Positions 31,841-43,207 of a DNA stretch of 64,000 nt are shown piece by piece. A program made the translations under genes and the position numbers. The stretch's first letter is position 1; each line of letters starts with the position of its first letter. A model generated the notes under the pieces. That model saw nothing but the letters and a program-made list of their open reading frames with translations, was not told the origin of the DNA and ran no database searches. The stretch is from Salminus brasiliensis (Eukaryota > Chordata > Actinopteri > Characiformes > Bryconidae): NCBI RefSeq assembly GCF_030463535.1, contig NC_132894.1:32415625-32479624 (forward strand), written 5' to 3'.

Positions 31841-32182
31841 CTGCTTTTGTTGGAGTAACGGTCCTCTCTCCTGTCCAGAGAAGAAGGGCATTAAATGGCA
31901 TTCAGCAACAAGAGCGCTAGTGAGGTCAGGATGTTGGATGGTCACCTCATCTCATCCCAAACTCTCCAACTCACTCCAAATGTTTTGGCTGGAGCACCAT
32001 CATTATTCCAGAGAACACAGTTCTTCCACTGCTCAACAGCTCAATGCTGGGGGGCTTTATACCCCTCTATCCCACGCCTGACATTAGGCAGCAAGGGGGT
32101 TAGATCTGTGTTAGCAATGGGTGCAACTTGAAGTGGCTTAATGCCTTCATTAGAAGGGGTATCCACAAACATTTGGACACAC
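31841..32182 (-). mobile_element. family M MITE, copy D
   Basis: Reverse orientation: CTGCTTTTGTTGGAGTAAC, GAGGTCAGGATGTTGGATG, CATTATTCCAGAGAACACAG, AATGCTGGGGGGCTTTATAC, and the end ATCCACAAACATTTGGACAC. It lacks the block between the CATGCTGCCTAATG and AGATGTGCAAATG regions seen in the longest copy. Confidence 0.8.
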
Positions 32183-32295
32183 AGCAAAGGTCTCCTGGTG
32201 CAGTTAGCTTGTTAGCACACCCCAGGGCTCGGAAACAGAATGGAAGAGTACATTTCTGGGCTGTGTGGCATAGCTGGAAATGTCATCCACTCTCG

Positions 32296-32297
<2 letters not shown>

Positions 32298-32330
<33 letters not shown>
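32298..32330. repeat. (CA)n microsatellite
   Basis: About 16 CA units. Confidence 0.95.
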
Positions 32331-32332
<2 letters not shown>

Positions 32333-32561
32333 TCTTACTGCAGTGACAACAGTCAGACGCTGACAATTCAGTCTCAGGGCTTTGCTGGAGGCCGTATGAA
32401 GTGAGCAAAACCATTCTGTGGTCGGAGGCGTGCTAGTCAAACTGAAACCATGGGGTAAACACATTTCTGGCAGTGTCCACCTCAAGGGGGCACTGTTGCT
32501 TCAAGCTGCAAAGGTCAATAGCTGCCATGCTTTCTTCTTACTTCTCCTTCTCTGTCTGTCT

Positions 32562-32564
<3 letters not shown>

Positions 32565-32594
<30 letters not shown>
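32565..32594. repeat. (TC)n microsatellite
   Basis: Fifteen TC units after a TCTG run. Confidence 0.95.
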
Positions 32595-32597
<3 letters not shown>

Positions 32598-33344
32598 GTA
32601 ACTTTAAGCCTCCCCCGGTATTAAATTTCACTGAGAGGCATTGCATGTGAAAGCGACCGTGTTGTGCGTGTGCTGACCTCAGAGGAGGCCCTTTGTCTCC
32701 ATTTGGAGCGCTGCTGGTCACATGGGTGAGCAGCTACAGTAGATGAACAGCTTTGGCCTGGCCCTCCCCTCGTGACATGGGCCCTCGAGCGGTGACAAAT
32801 CACTCCCGACGTCATCGAATCCTCCTGTGAAAACGAAAGCGGCGAGCCTCGCTGGGCCCCATCGCCACTTACAGGCCTGACATGCTAATAGCCGCAGCTA
32901 ATGCGTTCGGCTAATGGATATGGGTCAGAGTGCCTCTCGCGTAAAGGTGTTGCTCTAAGCGAGCACTTCGTGTGCTGAAACCGGATGCCTTGTTTACGCC
33001 CGAATTCGGGAAAGGAGGAGGGGCACTGGGATGTCTCGCCTGACCTCTGACCTTTTATCCGGTTCGAGTCGGATTGTGAGATAGGAGGAGAGGATGATGG
33101 CCAGGGTTGTAGAAGTGGAACTAGCATTGGAACTGGCTTGACATTTCTAGCAGTGATTTACAATATACCTAAATACACCTACAAGTAGCGAGACGTGCCC
33201 CGGTATGTGCGCTTTTGCTGGATTTGGCCATGACCGTGGGACACAGCCAGAATACTTTAAGCACTTCTCATCATGAGTTGTGTAATCAGAGGCTGTGACT
33301 GAAATGGATCCCTACCCCTCAGTAGTGGTTTAGTTTTAAGATCT
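32595..33344. other. unique GC-balanced sequence, possible non-coding element
   Basis: No recognised repeat in about 750 bp. Frames on the minus strand (32621-32815, 32885-33127) lack domains. It could be regulatory DNA. Confidence 0.3.
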
Positions 33345-33535
33345 GCCGCTTTGCCATCAGCAGCCGGAGTCCAAGAGAGCACAATTGGCCTTGCTCTCTC
33401 CAGTTGACTAGACGGTGCTCTCTCTCCCCTCTTATCTCTCAAGCGATGTTGACTGGGACAGGCGTCTGCTATCTAACGGGTGGGTTAATTGGCAGTACCA
33501 AATAGGCTTTTTTTTTTATCAGATTTGGTGAGAAA
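33345..33535 (+). mobile_element. family S SINE, truncated copy
   Basis: TTTGCCATCAGCAGCCGGAG, AGAGAGCACAATTGGCC, AAGCGATGTTGACTGG, and the tail GGGTTAATTGGCAGTACCAA. The head and a middle block are missing. Confidence 0.7.
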
Positions 33536-35210
33536 ATTAGATATGGGGCACTTTACCTGCAGTCTTAGTCTTAGAGACAGTTTCCAGGACAGGGAGCAAG
33601 CCTAGACTGCACAGACTGCACAGCATTCTGAATGGAGAATCTCCATTGTAGAGAAAATGTACGCCTTGTCCAAGAATCTGACCCATTAAGTTTAATCTCC
33701 TGAATGAAATCTTCATGGTGAAACCCTCTAAATACAAGCTTCTCAGAAGCTTTCCTTCCTGGCTATTTTGAATGGCTGTGCCTGATCTGGACCTCATTGC
33801 CTCACTTAATACTGGCAGAGCTGACTGGCATGTGGATCCACATGGTGTCGCATTCTGTGTTATGGCCTATTCTTTAATGGACGACATTTTAATGCACAGA
33901 GGTGTTAGCATGCTGTTAGCCTGTATTTTGTATGTATTTTGACTCTTTAAGGACCTTTTTAAGGATCCAGTGATATCCGTATGAACCGAATCAGGGTTGG
34001 AACACTGTTGTTAACCACAGGGTGCAATGGCTACAGTTTCAAACGCACCATTTATTTTTCCCAAATAGAAAAAAATCCTGCTTATATCCGACGTTCTTTA
34101 CACAAGCACGGCTTAACTATGAAAAACATCAAAGCATGCTATTTGAATTTATGGAAAATCATAAATCTGGGTGTGCCAATTATAATAATGCAAATTGCCA
34201 CGTTCCCATCCAACAAACTGAGACTTGAGATTCATTTTAAAAAAATGATATTCCATATTTGATGGCTTTAATAATCATAAATGAATTAAATCGCTTATGT
34301 AAATGAGCTCATTTTCAAAATGGTAAAATGGCTAGTAGCAAACCTACATTTTATTGACTTTAGGTTTACATTATTTCATAAAAGATCAGCTTCAGAGCCT
34401 TTATTTATGGAGAACCAAGCGATAGCACAGTTTACCCACCGATCCAGACACCCCGTAACGCTGAAGGCAACCTCTCTAGCACCAATACAAGCTGGATTAG
34501 CATGCGCACAGTCTCACTACACTCAGCTCCTTGTGCTCAGTAGATAAAAGGAATGCCCTATATTTTTGTCCTGAACCGCCCAGGGTGTCCCAGGGTGGAC
34601 AGTCAGGATGATGAGAGGATGTGTGACTGAATGGGGACCATTTGTTGTTGGAGAGGGAGCGAAAAAAACAGAAGGACAGACATCAAAGGTGGGAAACACG
34701 AAGTCAAGGCTGCCCCTTTCATAATGAGGTCATTATGATAGTGTAGGTTTTCTTTTCAGGTCAGGGGTCAAGGATGGCTTTCATTTTGACCATTTCCTCA
34801 GATGTGCTCAGCACCAGGGCCAAAAACAAAGCGCTAATAGGAGCAGGATGCCATGCAGTGACTCTGGGTCATTTGATATGGTGATTCAGCAAAGAGGCAG
34901 ATTATTATATGTGGTGATGTAAGCTCTGGTCCAGGACTGTCTTCCCCCTCACTGTAATAAACCCAGGAGTATTACAGGAGACGGTGAAGGCAAACATCAA
35001 CCAAAACTGTCTTGTTAAGTTAAGCAGCCTGGACAGTAACCAGAAACAGAGGTACAGTACAGGGATGACCTGGAAACTGACTAATTTATGCTAGAAAAAG
35101 AGAAACCGGACCGTGAGCGAGCAAACCTTGCAGAAAACGTTGATAGTAGGGTGACCTGCTCCTGAGTGATAACTATGAGCAGAAACTGGCCTCAACACAC
35201 TTCTACAGTA
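33536..35210. other. no recognised feature
   Basis: AT-rich at 33990-34400 and unique-looking elsewhere. No exon, RNA gene or known repeat recognised. Confidence 0.35.
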
Positions 35211-35300
35211 CGGGGGAACCTCTCGGGGGAACCTCTCGGGGGAACCTCTCGGGGGAACCTCTCGGGGGAACCTCTCGGGGGAACCTCTCGGGGGAACCTC
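35211..35300. repeat. 13-bp G-rich minisatellite, seven units
   Basis: Seven near-identical units of GGGGGAACCTCTC with a G5 run every 13 bases (from 35212 to 35294). The regular G5 runs could form a G-quadruplex on the plus strand. Confidence 0.95.
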
Positions 35301-35549
35301 AAGGTCACAAACAATACAATTCTCACCCTCAAATGGTTGCGTGGAGGCTCCTTAAATATCACCCAATCCCAGGTGTAACACGTGAACACAATCAACATGA
35401 CTCGACACACTGAATCAAACATGAACATAAACGAGGAGGAAGTCCTTATTTGGGCCTGTGGGCGGCAGCTCGGAATCGCCCCGGGGGAGGGCGCAATACA
35501 GAGGGGCTGACACCTATGAAAGTCAAAATTAGGATTAGACTGTTGGAAA

Positions 35550-36290
35550 TCCAATGTAATGAGTAAAAGTACAATTATTTAACTCCAGTAATACTGGAGT
35601 AAAACATAACTTCATAGCAATTCAAAACTTTAAAACAATTGTTTGGATAAAAAGTACTTAAATAGTTACACATCTAATGTAAGAAGTAAAAGTACAAGTA
35701 CTTAAATACTTGAGTAGATGTGTTTCATTTTGTAGTCATGAATCTAATGTTTGGATTAAAAGTACGAGTATTTAAATACTTCAATAGATGTATTCTATTT
35801 TGTAGTAATGAATCTAATGTAAGGAGTAAAAGTACAAGTATTTAAATACTTGAGTGTTTAATTTTGTAGTCAATTAAAATATTAAGAATAAATGTAATGA
35901 ATTAAAGTACTTAATTTCAATGATACTTGAGTCAAGCATAAACTTCCAAAATATACTAAAGTACAGAAATGAAATACTACTCAAGTATTTTCCATCCCAA
36001 ACCTAGGAATTGTTTGGGGAGAAAAATACCTTAATAGAATAAATAGTATTTTATTTTGTCGTCATTCATCTAATGTAATGAGTAAAGGTTCCAGTACTTA
36101 AGTACTTTACAAGTTGTGTTTCATTTTGTAATTAGTTAAAATATTAGGACTAAAACATTAGACATGTAATGTAATGAGTAAATGTTATGTAATGAGTAAA
36201 AGTAAATACCTGAGTATGTGTATTTTACTTTGCAATCTATTAAACTATCAAGATACGAACGTTGGAAATCTAATATACAGAATAAAAGTA
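35550..36290. repeat. tandem array of about 110-130 bp units, AGTAAAAGTACAAGTA type
   Basis: GAATCTAATGTAAGGAGTAAA, AGTACAAGTATTTAAATAC, and TTCATTTTGTAGT recur about six times with decay. The words match a fish DNA-transposon family built on AGTAAAAGTAC repeats, so this may be an internally expanded MITE. Confidence 0.65.
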
Positions 36291-36295
36291 CAAGT

Positions 36296-36803
36296 ATTCA
36301 AGATGTGTCTGATGCAGATGCACACACAAGGCTTGTCTAGTCCCTGTAGAGAAGTACTGCCAATAGAATAGGACTCTCTGGAGCAGATAAACATGAATCT
36401 GTTGGCATCATGCTGCCTAATGCCAGGCCTAATGCCAGTAGTGGGCTAGAGGGGTATAAAGCCCTCCAGCATTGAGCTATGGAGCGGTGGAAGAACTGTG
36501 CTCTCTGGAATGATGGTTGGTGGAGCTCCATCCACTACTTTTGGGATGAGTTGGGGAGTTGGGGATGATGAGGTGGGGTGCTGACCATCCTACATTCTGA
36601 TTCTCATCTAGTGCTTTTGTCGCTGAATACAATCAAATCCTCACAGCAATGCTCTTCCAAACTTTAGTAGAAAGCCTTCTCTCCTGGACAGTTGAGAGGA
36701 AGGTTATGCCAACAAAAGCAGGAGAAACTCTGTTTTAATACACTTGATTTTGGAAGAAACAGTGAACAAGCAGGTGTCCCGATACTTTTGTCCATTATAT
36801 CGG
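36296..36803 (+). mobile_element. family M MITE, copy E (nearly complete)
   Basis: Runs from AGATGTGTCTGATGCAGATG through GTCTAGTCCCTGTAGAGAAG, GAGGGGTATAAAGCCCTCC and CCAACAAAAGCAGGAG to the right end CAGGTGTCCCGATACTTTTG. The 5' terminus is missing. It contains a short tandem duplication of CTAATGCCAG. Confidence 0.85.
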
Positions 36804-38262
36804 CGTTTTATTTTGGTGAAAGAGGGAAATTGTGACCATCTGATATGTGACTGAACCCTGACTTTGAACCCCTGAGGCCTAGGCTTAGTAGGCCTTTTTT
36901 GGGTCGTGTTATACACTACTTCCTATGAGCAGCTCCTGCCTTTAAGGCTAATGCGTCGGCGGCGAAGTTACGAGAGCGAGGAAGTAAAGAGTGTTGGGGT
37001 TTAAGGGGTTAATCCATTATGATGGAAACCTCGTTGGCACCTCGCCTGGCTCCCAAACAATTAAACACTGCTATTTCAGTCAGCGTCAGGTTGCGGCTCA
37101 CATTGTTCCTGGCCTTTCTTGCCAGCTCTGGTGGAGATATCCTTCAGCAGGGCTGGAGGAGGACAAGTAGGAGGGAGGACTTGATGCAGTTAGGAAATCA
37201 GATATGACGAGCCGATTGGGACACAAACAGGAGGCTGAGTGTCCGTGTCTCCGAGACGACCGTATCCTATTATCCCCCACCCCGCGCCCCCCTCCACCCT
37301 ATCTCTTGCTTTAGACTCATGATGTCATCCCGCTTCCCATGAGGGCAGCGTTTCAGATTTCACCATTAGTTCAATTATTTACAGTGTTTAATTGAATCTG
37401 TTGAGGTTCAGGAGAGACCTGCCATGATATGCCACAGCCCCCCCCCCCACTCATCCCCCCCTCCTTGACCACGACTCAGAAAAAAAAAGAGGAAACTAGA
37501 TCCCTCCTCTGGCAGCGAGGCGGCCCTTCATGGACTCCCCAGCCACATCAATGATGCAAGAGCGAAGATGGAGGGCGAGCGCAAGCGCGAGAAAGAGAGC
37601 ACGATTGTGTAACCAAGACATGTGCGACAGATGCCAGGGGAAGGAAACACTGAGTCGTCCGGCCTTCGTTCTCTGCGGTCCCTGACCAAGGCATTGTGTC
37701 AACCCAAATCTCACGCGCCCACACAAACACACAGCGAGCAAACACCCGGGTGCGCTCCCATCCATCCATACACACACGCCGCAACAGCAGCAAAGGTAAA
37801 CACTCACACACACACACATACAGGCAAGTCCAGAAACAAACAGGTCGTGATAAACAAAGTAAGACTCTGTCATATACACAAGCACAGACACACTCATGCA
37901 CGGCCCCAGACGAAGAGCCGCATACACATACAGTAACCTGGAATATGGTAACGATGGCTGTGTCAACAAACACAAGCGCTCATATACGCATCTGTTTGCT
38001 GTTTGCTCTCCCAATTTCACTCCGAAAATTTTTGAAGCCTTTTTGGAAGGCCTGAATGCCCTCCCCCCTCTTTCCACCCACTCGTAATCTCAGCAGAGGG
38101 CGTTCACCTTAAGCCTGGCGCACACTAGCAATTTGTAGGCCCGAAACAAACTACATACAAGGGTGCGAGAGCAGAGGCTTAGAGCTACGCCGACTGGGAT
38201 TTGTGCGTAGTTGCGCTCAAAAATGCGTCACAAGCACATTTCACAAGCAGAAAAGGAAAGTA
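36804..38262. other. unique sequence; homopolymer C tract; no gene
   Basis: 37010-37240 looks unique and GC-balanced. A C-run lies at 37440-37449. A 193-codon minus-strand frame (37496-38077) is driven by CA/TG-rich sequence and has no domain. Confidence 0.35.
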
Positions 38263-38597
38263 GTAGAAAGTAGGGATGCACCGGTCCAACCTTTTCAGTT
38301 CTGATACCGATACGTAAATCTTGCCTATTGGCTGATACACAATACTGATCCGATCGCATCAGGACTGACTTAAATACTTTACTATCTTTTTAAAACTACA
38401 TATAATAAATGATCACAAATGTTAATGAACAACCTTTCTATTTTTTGTCACTAAAATGAATAATTGTGCTGGACCCTGAAACAGCGCTAACCTATATATC
38501 GGCCTAATTATCTATAATTACCCAATCCAGCTAATTTTGTTCGTATCGGGACCGATATCCGATCCTAGTATCGGATCGATGCATCCTTAGTAGAAAA
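38263..38597. mobile_element. hAT-like MITE with 8-bp target duplication
   Basis: The element at 38271-38589 begins TAGGGATGCACCGG and ends GATCGATGCATCCTTA, near-inverse termini. Flanking octamers are GTAGAAAG and GTAGAAAA (7 of 8 identical), the duplication size expected of hAT elements. The right flank continues as a family M MITE, so the insertion appears nested. No ORF. Confidence 0.85.
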
Positions 38598-38730
38598 TCT
38601 TCTTCCCTGGACAACAGAGAGGAATGTTACTCCAACAAACGCAGGACTAACTCTTATTTAATACCTTTGATTTTGTAAGAAACAGTGAGCAAGAAGGTGT
38701 CCCAATACTTTTGTCTGTTATATTGGACGT
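38590..38730 (+). mobile_element. family M MITE, copy F, 3' part
   Basis: TAGAAAATCTTCTTCCCTGG, CTCCAACAAACGCAGGAC, and the terminus AGGTGTCCCAATACTTTTGTC. Its upstream part is interrupted by the hAT-like element. Confidence 0.8.
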
Positions 38731-39151
38731 TTAATGTTGGCAAGCGTTAAACGGTTAGCGGATTGTTAACCCAGAATGCAGCTGATCAACCGAGACATGT
38801 TTAGATATATGAAGTTTGCTACTTTAGTTTAGAACAGGAGATGCTAGGCTAATGTTGCTAATAAATACAGGACTTAGACAGTCACCAATCTAAATCTCCA
38901 TAAATATGATCCCAAATCTTAGTATATTTGCTTCAGAAATGGTTTGAAAAGTAAAATAAATGGTTTATTATAAAAGCATGAACAGACTGAAACAAATAAG
39001 CTAATAGAGCTAAACTATCACCTGCATGATATATATATATATATATATATCTGTATAATATATATATTATACACAATATTATACAAATGAAGTCCAGTGT
39101 TTGGTAACAGTGTTAGCCTAGCCTCTTCTGTTGTAAACTAAAGAAGCAGAA
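38731..39151. other. AT-rich sequence with (AT)n run
   Basis: An AT run at 39028-39052 and TATATATTATAC at 39058-39071. No gene. Confidence 0.4.
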
Positions 39152-39480
39152 ACTTCTTCTGGTGGTTCTGTGGTATCTGGCAACTGGTAACCAAGACGTT
39201 AGCAGCAGTTTCTTTAAGTCCTGTAAGTTGGAGGTGGGGCCTCCAAGAGCATCATTGAGCCTTAGCAGCCCATTACTCTGTTGCCGGTTCATGGGTGGAG
39301 CACTTTTGGTAGGCACTGACCAGAGCATACCAGTTGTCTAGCCGTCACAATTCTCAACACATCACCTTCAAGAACTGACTGTTTGCTTGCTGCCTAATAT
39401 GTAGACCCAGCTCTTTGATAGATGACACTGTAGCTTACTTCACCTGTCGGTGGTGCTAATGTTGTGGCTGATTGATGTAT
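39152..39480 (-). mobile_element. Tc1/mariner-like transposase remnant, same deletion as 9085-9475
   Basis: The minus strand encodes SNLQDLKKLLLTSWLPVARY, matching the C-terminal region of the Tc1-like transposase (family pattern NLQDLKDLLLTSWCQIPQD). The plus-strand right end has CACCTGTCGGTGGTGCTAATG. Internally it jumps from the C-terminal to an N-terminal block (ATCATTGAGCCTTAGCAGCC) as in the other copy. Non-functional. Confidence 0.75.
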
Positions 39481-40187
39481 TATGGGAAATGGGGAAAATA
39501 AATGTCATATATGTTGTGTAAAGTGTGAAGGCTTCAGACCTGTAATGTGAATGCAGCTGAAATCTCCACCAGCCCATGAGTGGGAAAAACCTGCCTCTGA
39601 GATTTATTCAGCCATCAAGCCCGTAAAGCCGCCCCCACTCGCCTTCTCCAACGCCATCCAGCTCCTTTTAATCTTGCAGTATTTTCCTTCACAATCTGAC
39701 AGCTGGTTACAGATGAAAGAAGTGGGGCAGAAAGCACAGATTTCAGTTCCGTTCGGTTCAATTCAGCTCACTTTCAGTTACGTGTGAAAATCCTATCATA
39801 TACGGCCCTGTCGACAACCAGCTACCTTCAAATAACACGAACACATCCCATAATATAATATAGGCATCTAAAATATTTCATAAACAACCCACATAAGACC
39901 TAAATAAAGCCAATCTAAATAAAGAGGCCTGCGGGACAAACCAGCGGCTCTCTGCCGAGATTATCACCGCACACACTCGGGATTGCTGAGGGGTTTAACC
40001 AATCACGCAGTGGCTTCCGCACGAGAAAGGTCACTCAGGGCTGGAGAGTTTTAGTAGCCTGCTTTTGCTGGAAAGCGGGTCAGTTATTTCCACTGGGACA
40101 CTCGCTTTTATAGAGCACACCGGCCAGGCTGAGCGCAGACGCAGGGAAATCTGACCTTACTTCAGCCATGGCTGCTCTCGGCAGTTC
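39481..40187. other. unique sequence, nothing recognised
   Basis: GC-balanced and repeat-poor between 39540 and 40180. No exon-like frame recognised. Confidence 0.3.
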
Positions 40188-40570
40188 TGTATGGACAGGG
40201 CCGGCCCAAGCCTTTATGGGGTCTTAGGCAGATTTTTATTTGGGGCCCCCCATACCACCACCTCTGCACCAGATGCTTCATCATTTCATAGGGAGAGAGA
40301 TGATGTGCAATACGCTGAAGCGCCCGGGCCTTTATCGACCACCCAAGCGGCGTATATCTGCACTTGCCCAACAGTGGCAGCAGCCAAGCGCAGATATTGA
40401 TTAACCTAGTGTTGTTGTGCCAACTATGAAAATAAATTCATATATAAATCGCTTTAAATACGTAATATTTTTATCATGATATCTTGGTGCTCTTGGGGGC
40501 CCCCTGGTGGCGTTGGGGCCCTAAATGGCCGCGTAATTACAGTATGCCTTGGGCCGGCTCTGTGTATGGC
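40188..40570. mobile_element. hAT-like MITE (CAGGGCCGGCC termini)
   Basis: The element at 40196-40562 starts CAGGGCCGGCCCAAGCC and ends GCCTTGGGCCGGCTCTG, near-perfect inverted termini. Flanks TGTATGGA and TGTATGGC are an 8-bp target duplication with one difference. CAGGG ends plus 8-bp duplications identify the hAT superfamily. It has no transposase and is 367 bp long. Confidence 0.9.
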
Positions 40571-42562
40571 TGTGGCGGCAGCTCAGACAGCAGAGATAAG
40601 CTGTGCGGATGAGGGGGTTAGATTTTCACCTTGTTTTTGTTCCATCATTGTTGAATTTAGACATTAGAAGAGGAAAATGAGATGGAAAATGGGCAGAGTT
40701 TTGTCATTGAAACATATAGGGAGGGGCAGGGCTACTTATCATAACACTGCAATCAGCCAGCGGAGACTCCAGGCCTGTGGTTGCTTCACATTTGAGAGAC
40801 GTTATGCTGTCCATGCTTCTCTACAGTCGTTGCTTTGTACTGTAAACATGTCTTGGCTAATCAACTGTATTTAGGGGACGATGAAAAAGTGTGTAAATGT
40901 GATTTTTGGCTGAACTACAGCGTTTATTCTGGGTCACGCTAAAAAGGCTATGTCAGTGGAGTGAGGATAGCTCACTCGTCACATGTTCGGCCTTCACAAA
41001 GACTGCCCTTGTCCTCTAGTTCAGCCCTCGCTCTGAATGGGCATTCCTCTCTTCACACATGCGCATCATGCTTCATCTCCTACCCATTCTGCGACGACTG
41101 GACGGAGGCAGGGGCACGGCGGTCACATGGTGCTCTGAATCAGCCGCTCCTGAATCAGCGTGGACGTTTCTCTCTGATTAGATTTTATTTTAGGTAGCAT
41201 TATTCCTGTCGGGGGTGGCGTATTTCTCTTAAGGTTCGAGTCGATCCATGAAAAAACTTCAATAGCAAACAATGGCGAGCACAGAAATCATGTCATGGCG
41301 TGTCTAGTGGGCCGGCCTAGAAGAGGCAAGTTCGCTTACTGACTGGCTGTGTGACTGACGCACTGACTGACTAACTGACTGAATGATGGACCTTGTTGAA
41401 ACGTGCATGCATGGAAAAAAATTAATGGTTAATGGTCTGCGGACGATATTTTGCCACAAAGCTAACAAGTGTCTGTGCTGCCGAGAGGAGGTGTAAACTT
41501 AGGTAAGCTGAGGTCGGATCTCTTTGCTTAAAATATCACTGTAAAGGGAAGTGGTGCATATATTAATGTGTGTCAAAGTCCACAGCAATAGCATGTTGAC
41601 CCAACATCACTACCGTGGCAACCTCGTCCCCGCATCAGTACCATGCTGCATTAAAAAATGGTCATGCAGTAATGTTGTATTATATATATATATATTGTGT
41701 AAACAAGAACACTTGAGTTGATAGCTTTGGGCTGTGGAAGGGTCAGCATGGTGTTTCAGGAGCTGGTCCTAACGTGGCTATATTTAGCTGTGTTTATGCT
41801 CTGCTGTCATAATCAGTAAAAATAGTTTGGGGTGGTTTTCGCTGAAACAGCTGTGGAGCTTTGAAGGATCAACATTAGGAGAGCGAAGTAGGTCGTGGAG
41901 GCAGGAAGGGAGAAAACAGTGGCATTCTTTGTGCGGAATTTGATGAGGCCTCTCTTTGAGGTGGGAAAAGTCTGGAACTGGTCTAATGTCGGCTTAAGCC
42001 TAAAACCAGTCTCAGTCTCCAACCAAAATACCTACACAGCGAACCATAAACGTACAATTTCCTGAAAACACAGCCTCGTGAAATCCCCCTAAGCTTTGAC
42101 CACAAAATATGCTTGGCTCAGACATACACACTCCATACACACAACACACACACACACATGCACACGTGCATTCCTCCGCTCAGGCCGCTGTGTTGTGACT
42201 ATGCAAATGGTTGTTTTTGAAAGGCTTCCACCTCTCCATACAAAGCAGAGATTATGGGGGCTTTGGGTTTATGTGCTTAGTGGACCGTCATACACACACA
42301 CAAATACACACAGGTCTAGCGTGAATTTGATGGTGTGTGTGTGCGTGGGGGGTTGCTTTGGGAAAGAACACTCAGCCTTGCTCGCTCTCTCCATCTCTAT
42401 ACACACACACTCACACGCTATCTAACACACATTCGCACAGAATGCCAGGAGTCTGCTCTATTTTCCATTAATGGTAACTGGAGCTAATCCTCAGTGCATG
42501 GGAGGTCACGCTGCTAAACAGACCAAAACACAGTCCAGGCCATAATCTACCTCCCGCACGCA
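40571..42562. other. no recognised gene
   Basis: Includes a GACT-rich stretch at 41337-41385, a TA run at 41681-41695 and CA-rich patches near 42140 and 42295. No exon signal recognised. Confidence 0.35.
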
Positions 42563-42588
42563 AGAGAGAGAGAGAGAGAGAGAGAGAG
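42563..42588. repeat. (GA)n microsatellite in purine-rich tract
   Basis: About 13 GA units followed by a 100-bp purine-rich stretch to 42680. Confidence 0.9.
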
Positions 42589-42951
42589 TTACTAGGAGAG
42601 GGAAGGAGAGAGATAAACACAGAGAAAGAGAAAAGGGAGAGAGAGGGAGAGGCATAAGAGAAAGAAGACAGTAGTGAGGGAGCGAGACACAGAGAGACAG
42701 TATGTCTCAGTATGGAGACGAGAACACTTAAGCGCACTGTAGCATAATAAAGTTTAGCATGCTCGAGTCGGCTACGGGGCGTGTCCAACATCGCTAGGGC
42801 GGCGTTAGTGTGGCCCACCAGACTCGTCCAACAGAGCTACCGCAGTGTTAGCACAGCCCCCCCTGTGACTGAGCTTGCTCACTGGATGCTAGAGATTTCT
42901 GCATGCAGATTATACGATGCTAACAGATGAATTACAGCTTCAGTGAGTTAG

Positions 42952-42982
42952 CTAGCATGTGCTAGTTATAAGCACATGCTAG
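42952..42982. repeat. 12-bp perfect inverted repeat, 7-base loop
   Basis: CTAGCATGTGCT at 42952-42963 and AGCACATGCTAG at 42971-42982 are exact reverse complements around AGTTATA. Could form a short hairpin. Confidence 0.9.
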
Positions 42983-42989
42983 TGGTTGG

Positions 42990-43207
42990 TGTGGTGCAAC
43001 ACATAACACCACCACCTACCATTGCGTTACAACAACACCATGTGGGAGACCAGGGTTCGATTCCCGGTCTGGGTGACTATGCTGCGCTACACCAATAAGA
43101 GTCCTTGGGCAAGACTCCTAACACTACATTGGCCCACCTCTGTAATACGAGTAACCTTGTAAGTCGCTCTGGATAAGAGCGTCTGCTAAATGCCACAAAT
43201 GTAAATG
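42990..43207 (+). mobile_element. tRNA-derived SINE with L2-type tail
   Basis: A tRNA-like head with B box GGTTCGATTCC (43053-43063), a body ACTATGCTGCGCTACACC, and a 3' tail at 43159-43207 almost identical to the LINE tails at 333-381 and 21463-21511. The shared tail is the expected recognition site for L2-type reverse transcriptase. Confidence 0.85.

Noticed and set aside
37496..38077. 193-codon open frame on the minus strand
   Set aside because: The open frame comes from CA/TG-rich low-complexity sequence (Cys/Val-rich stretch). No domain.
43053..43063. tRNA gene candidates (B boxes at 43053, 50634, 19553, 59950, 5015)
   Set aside because: None folds into a full cloverleaf with proper spacing. 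All sit at the heads of SINE-type repeats.
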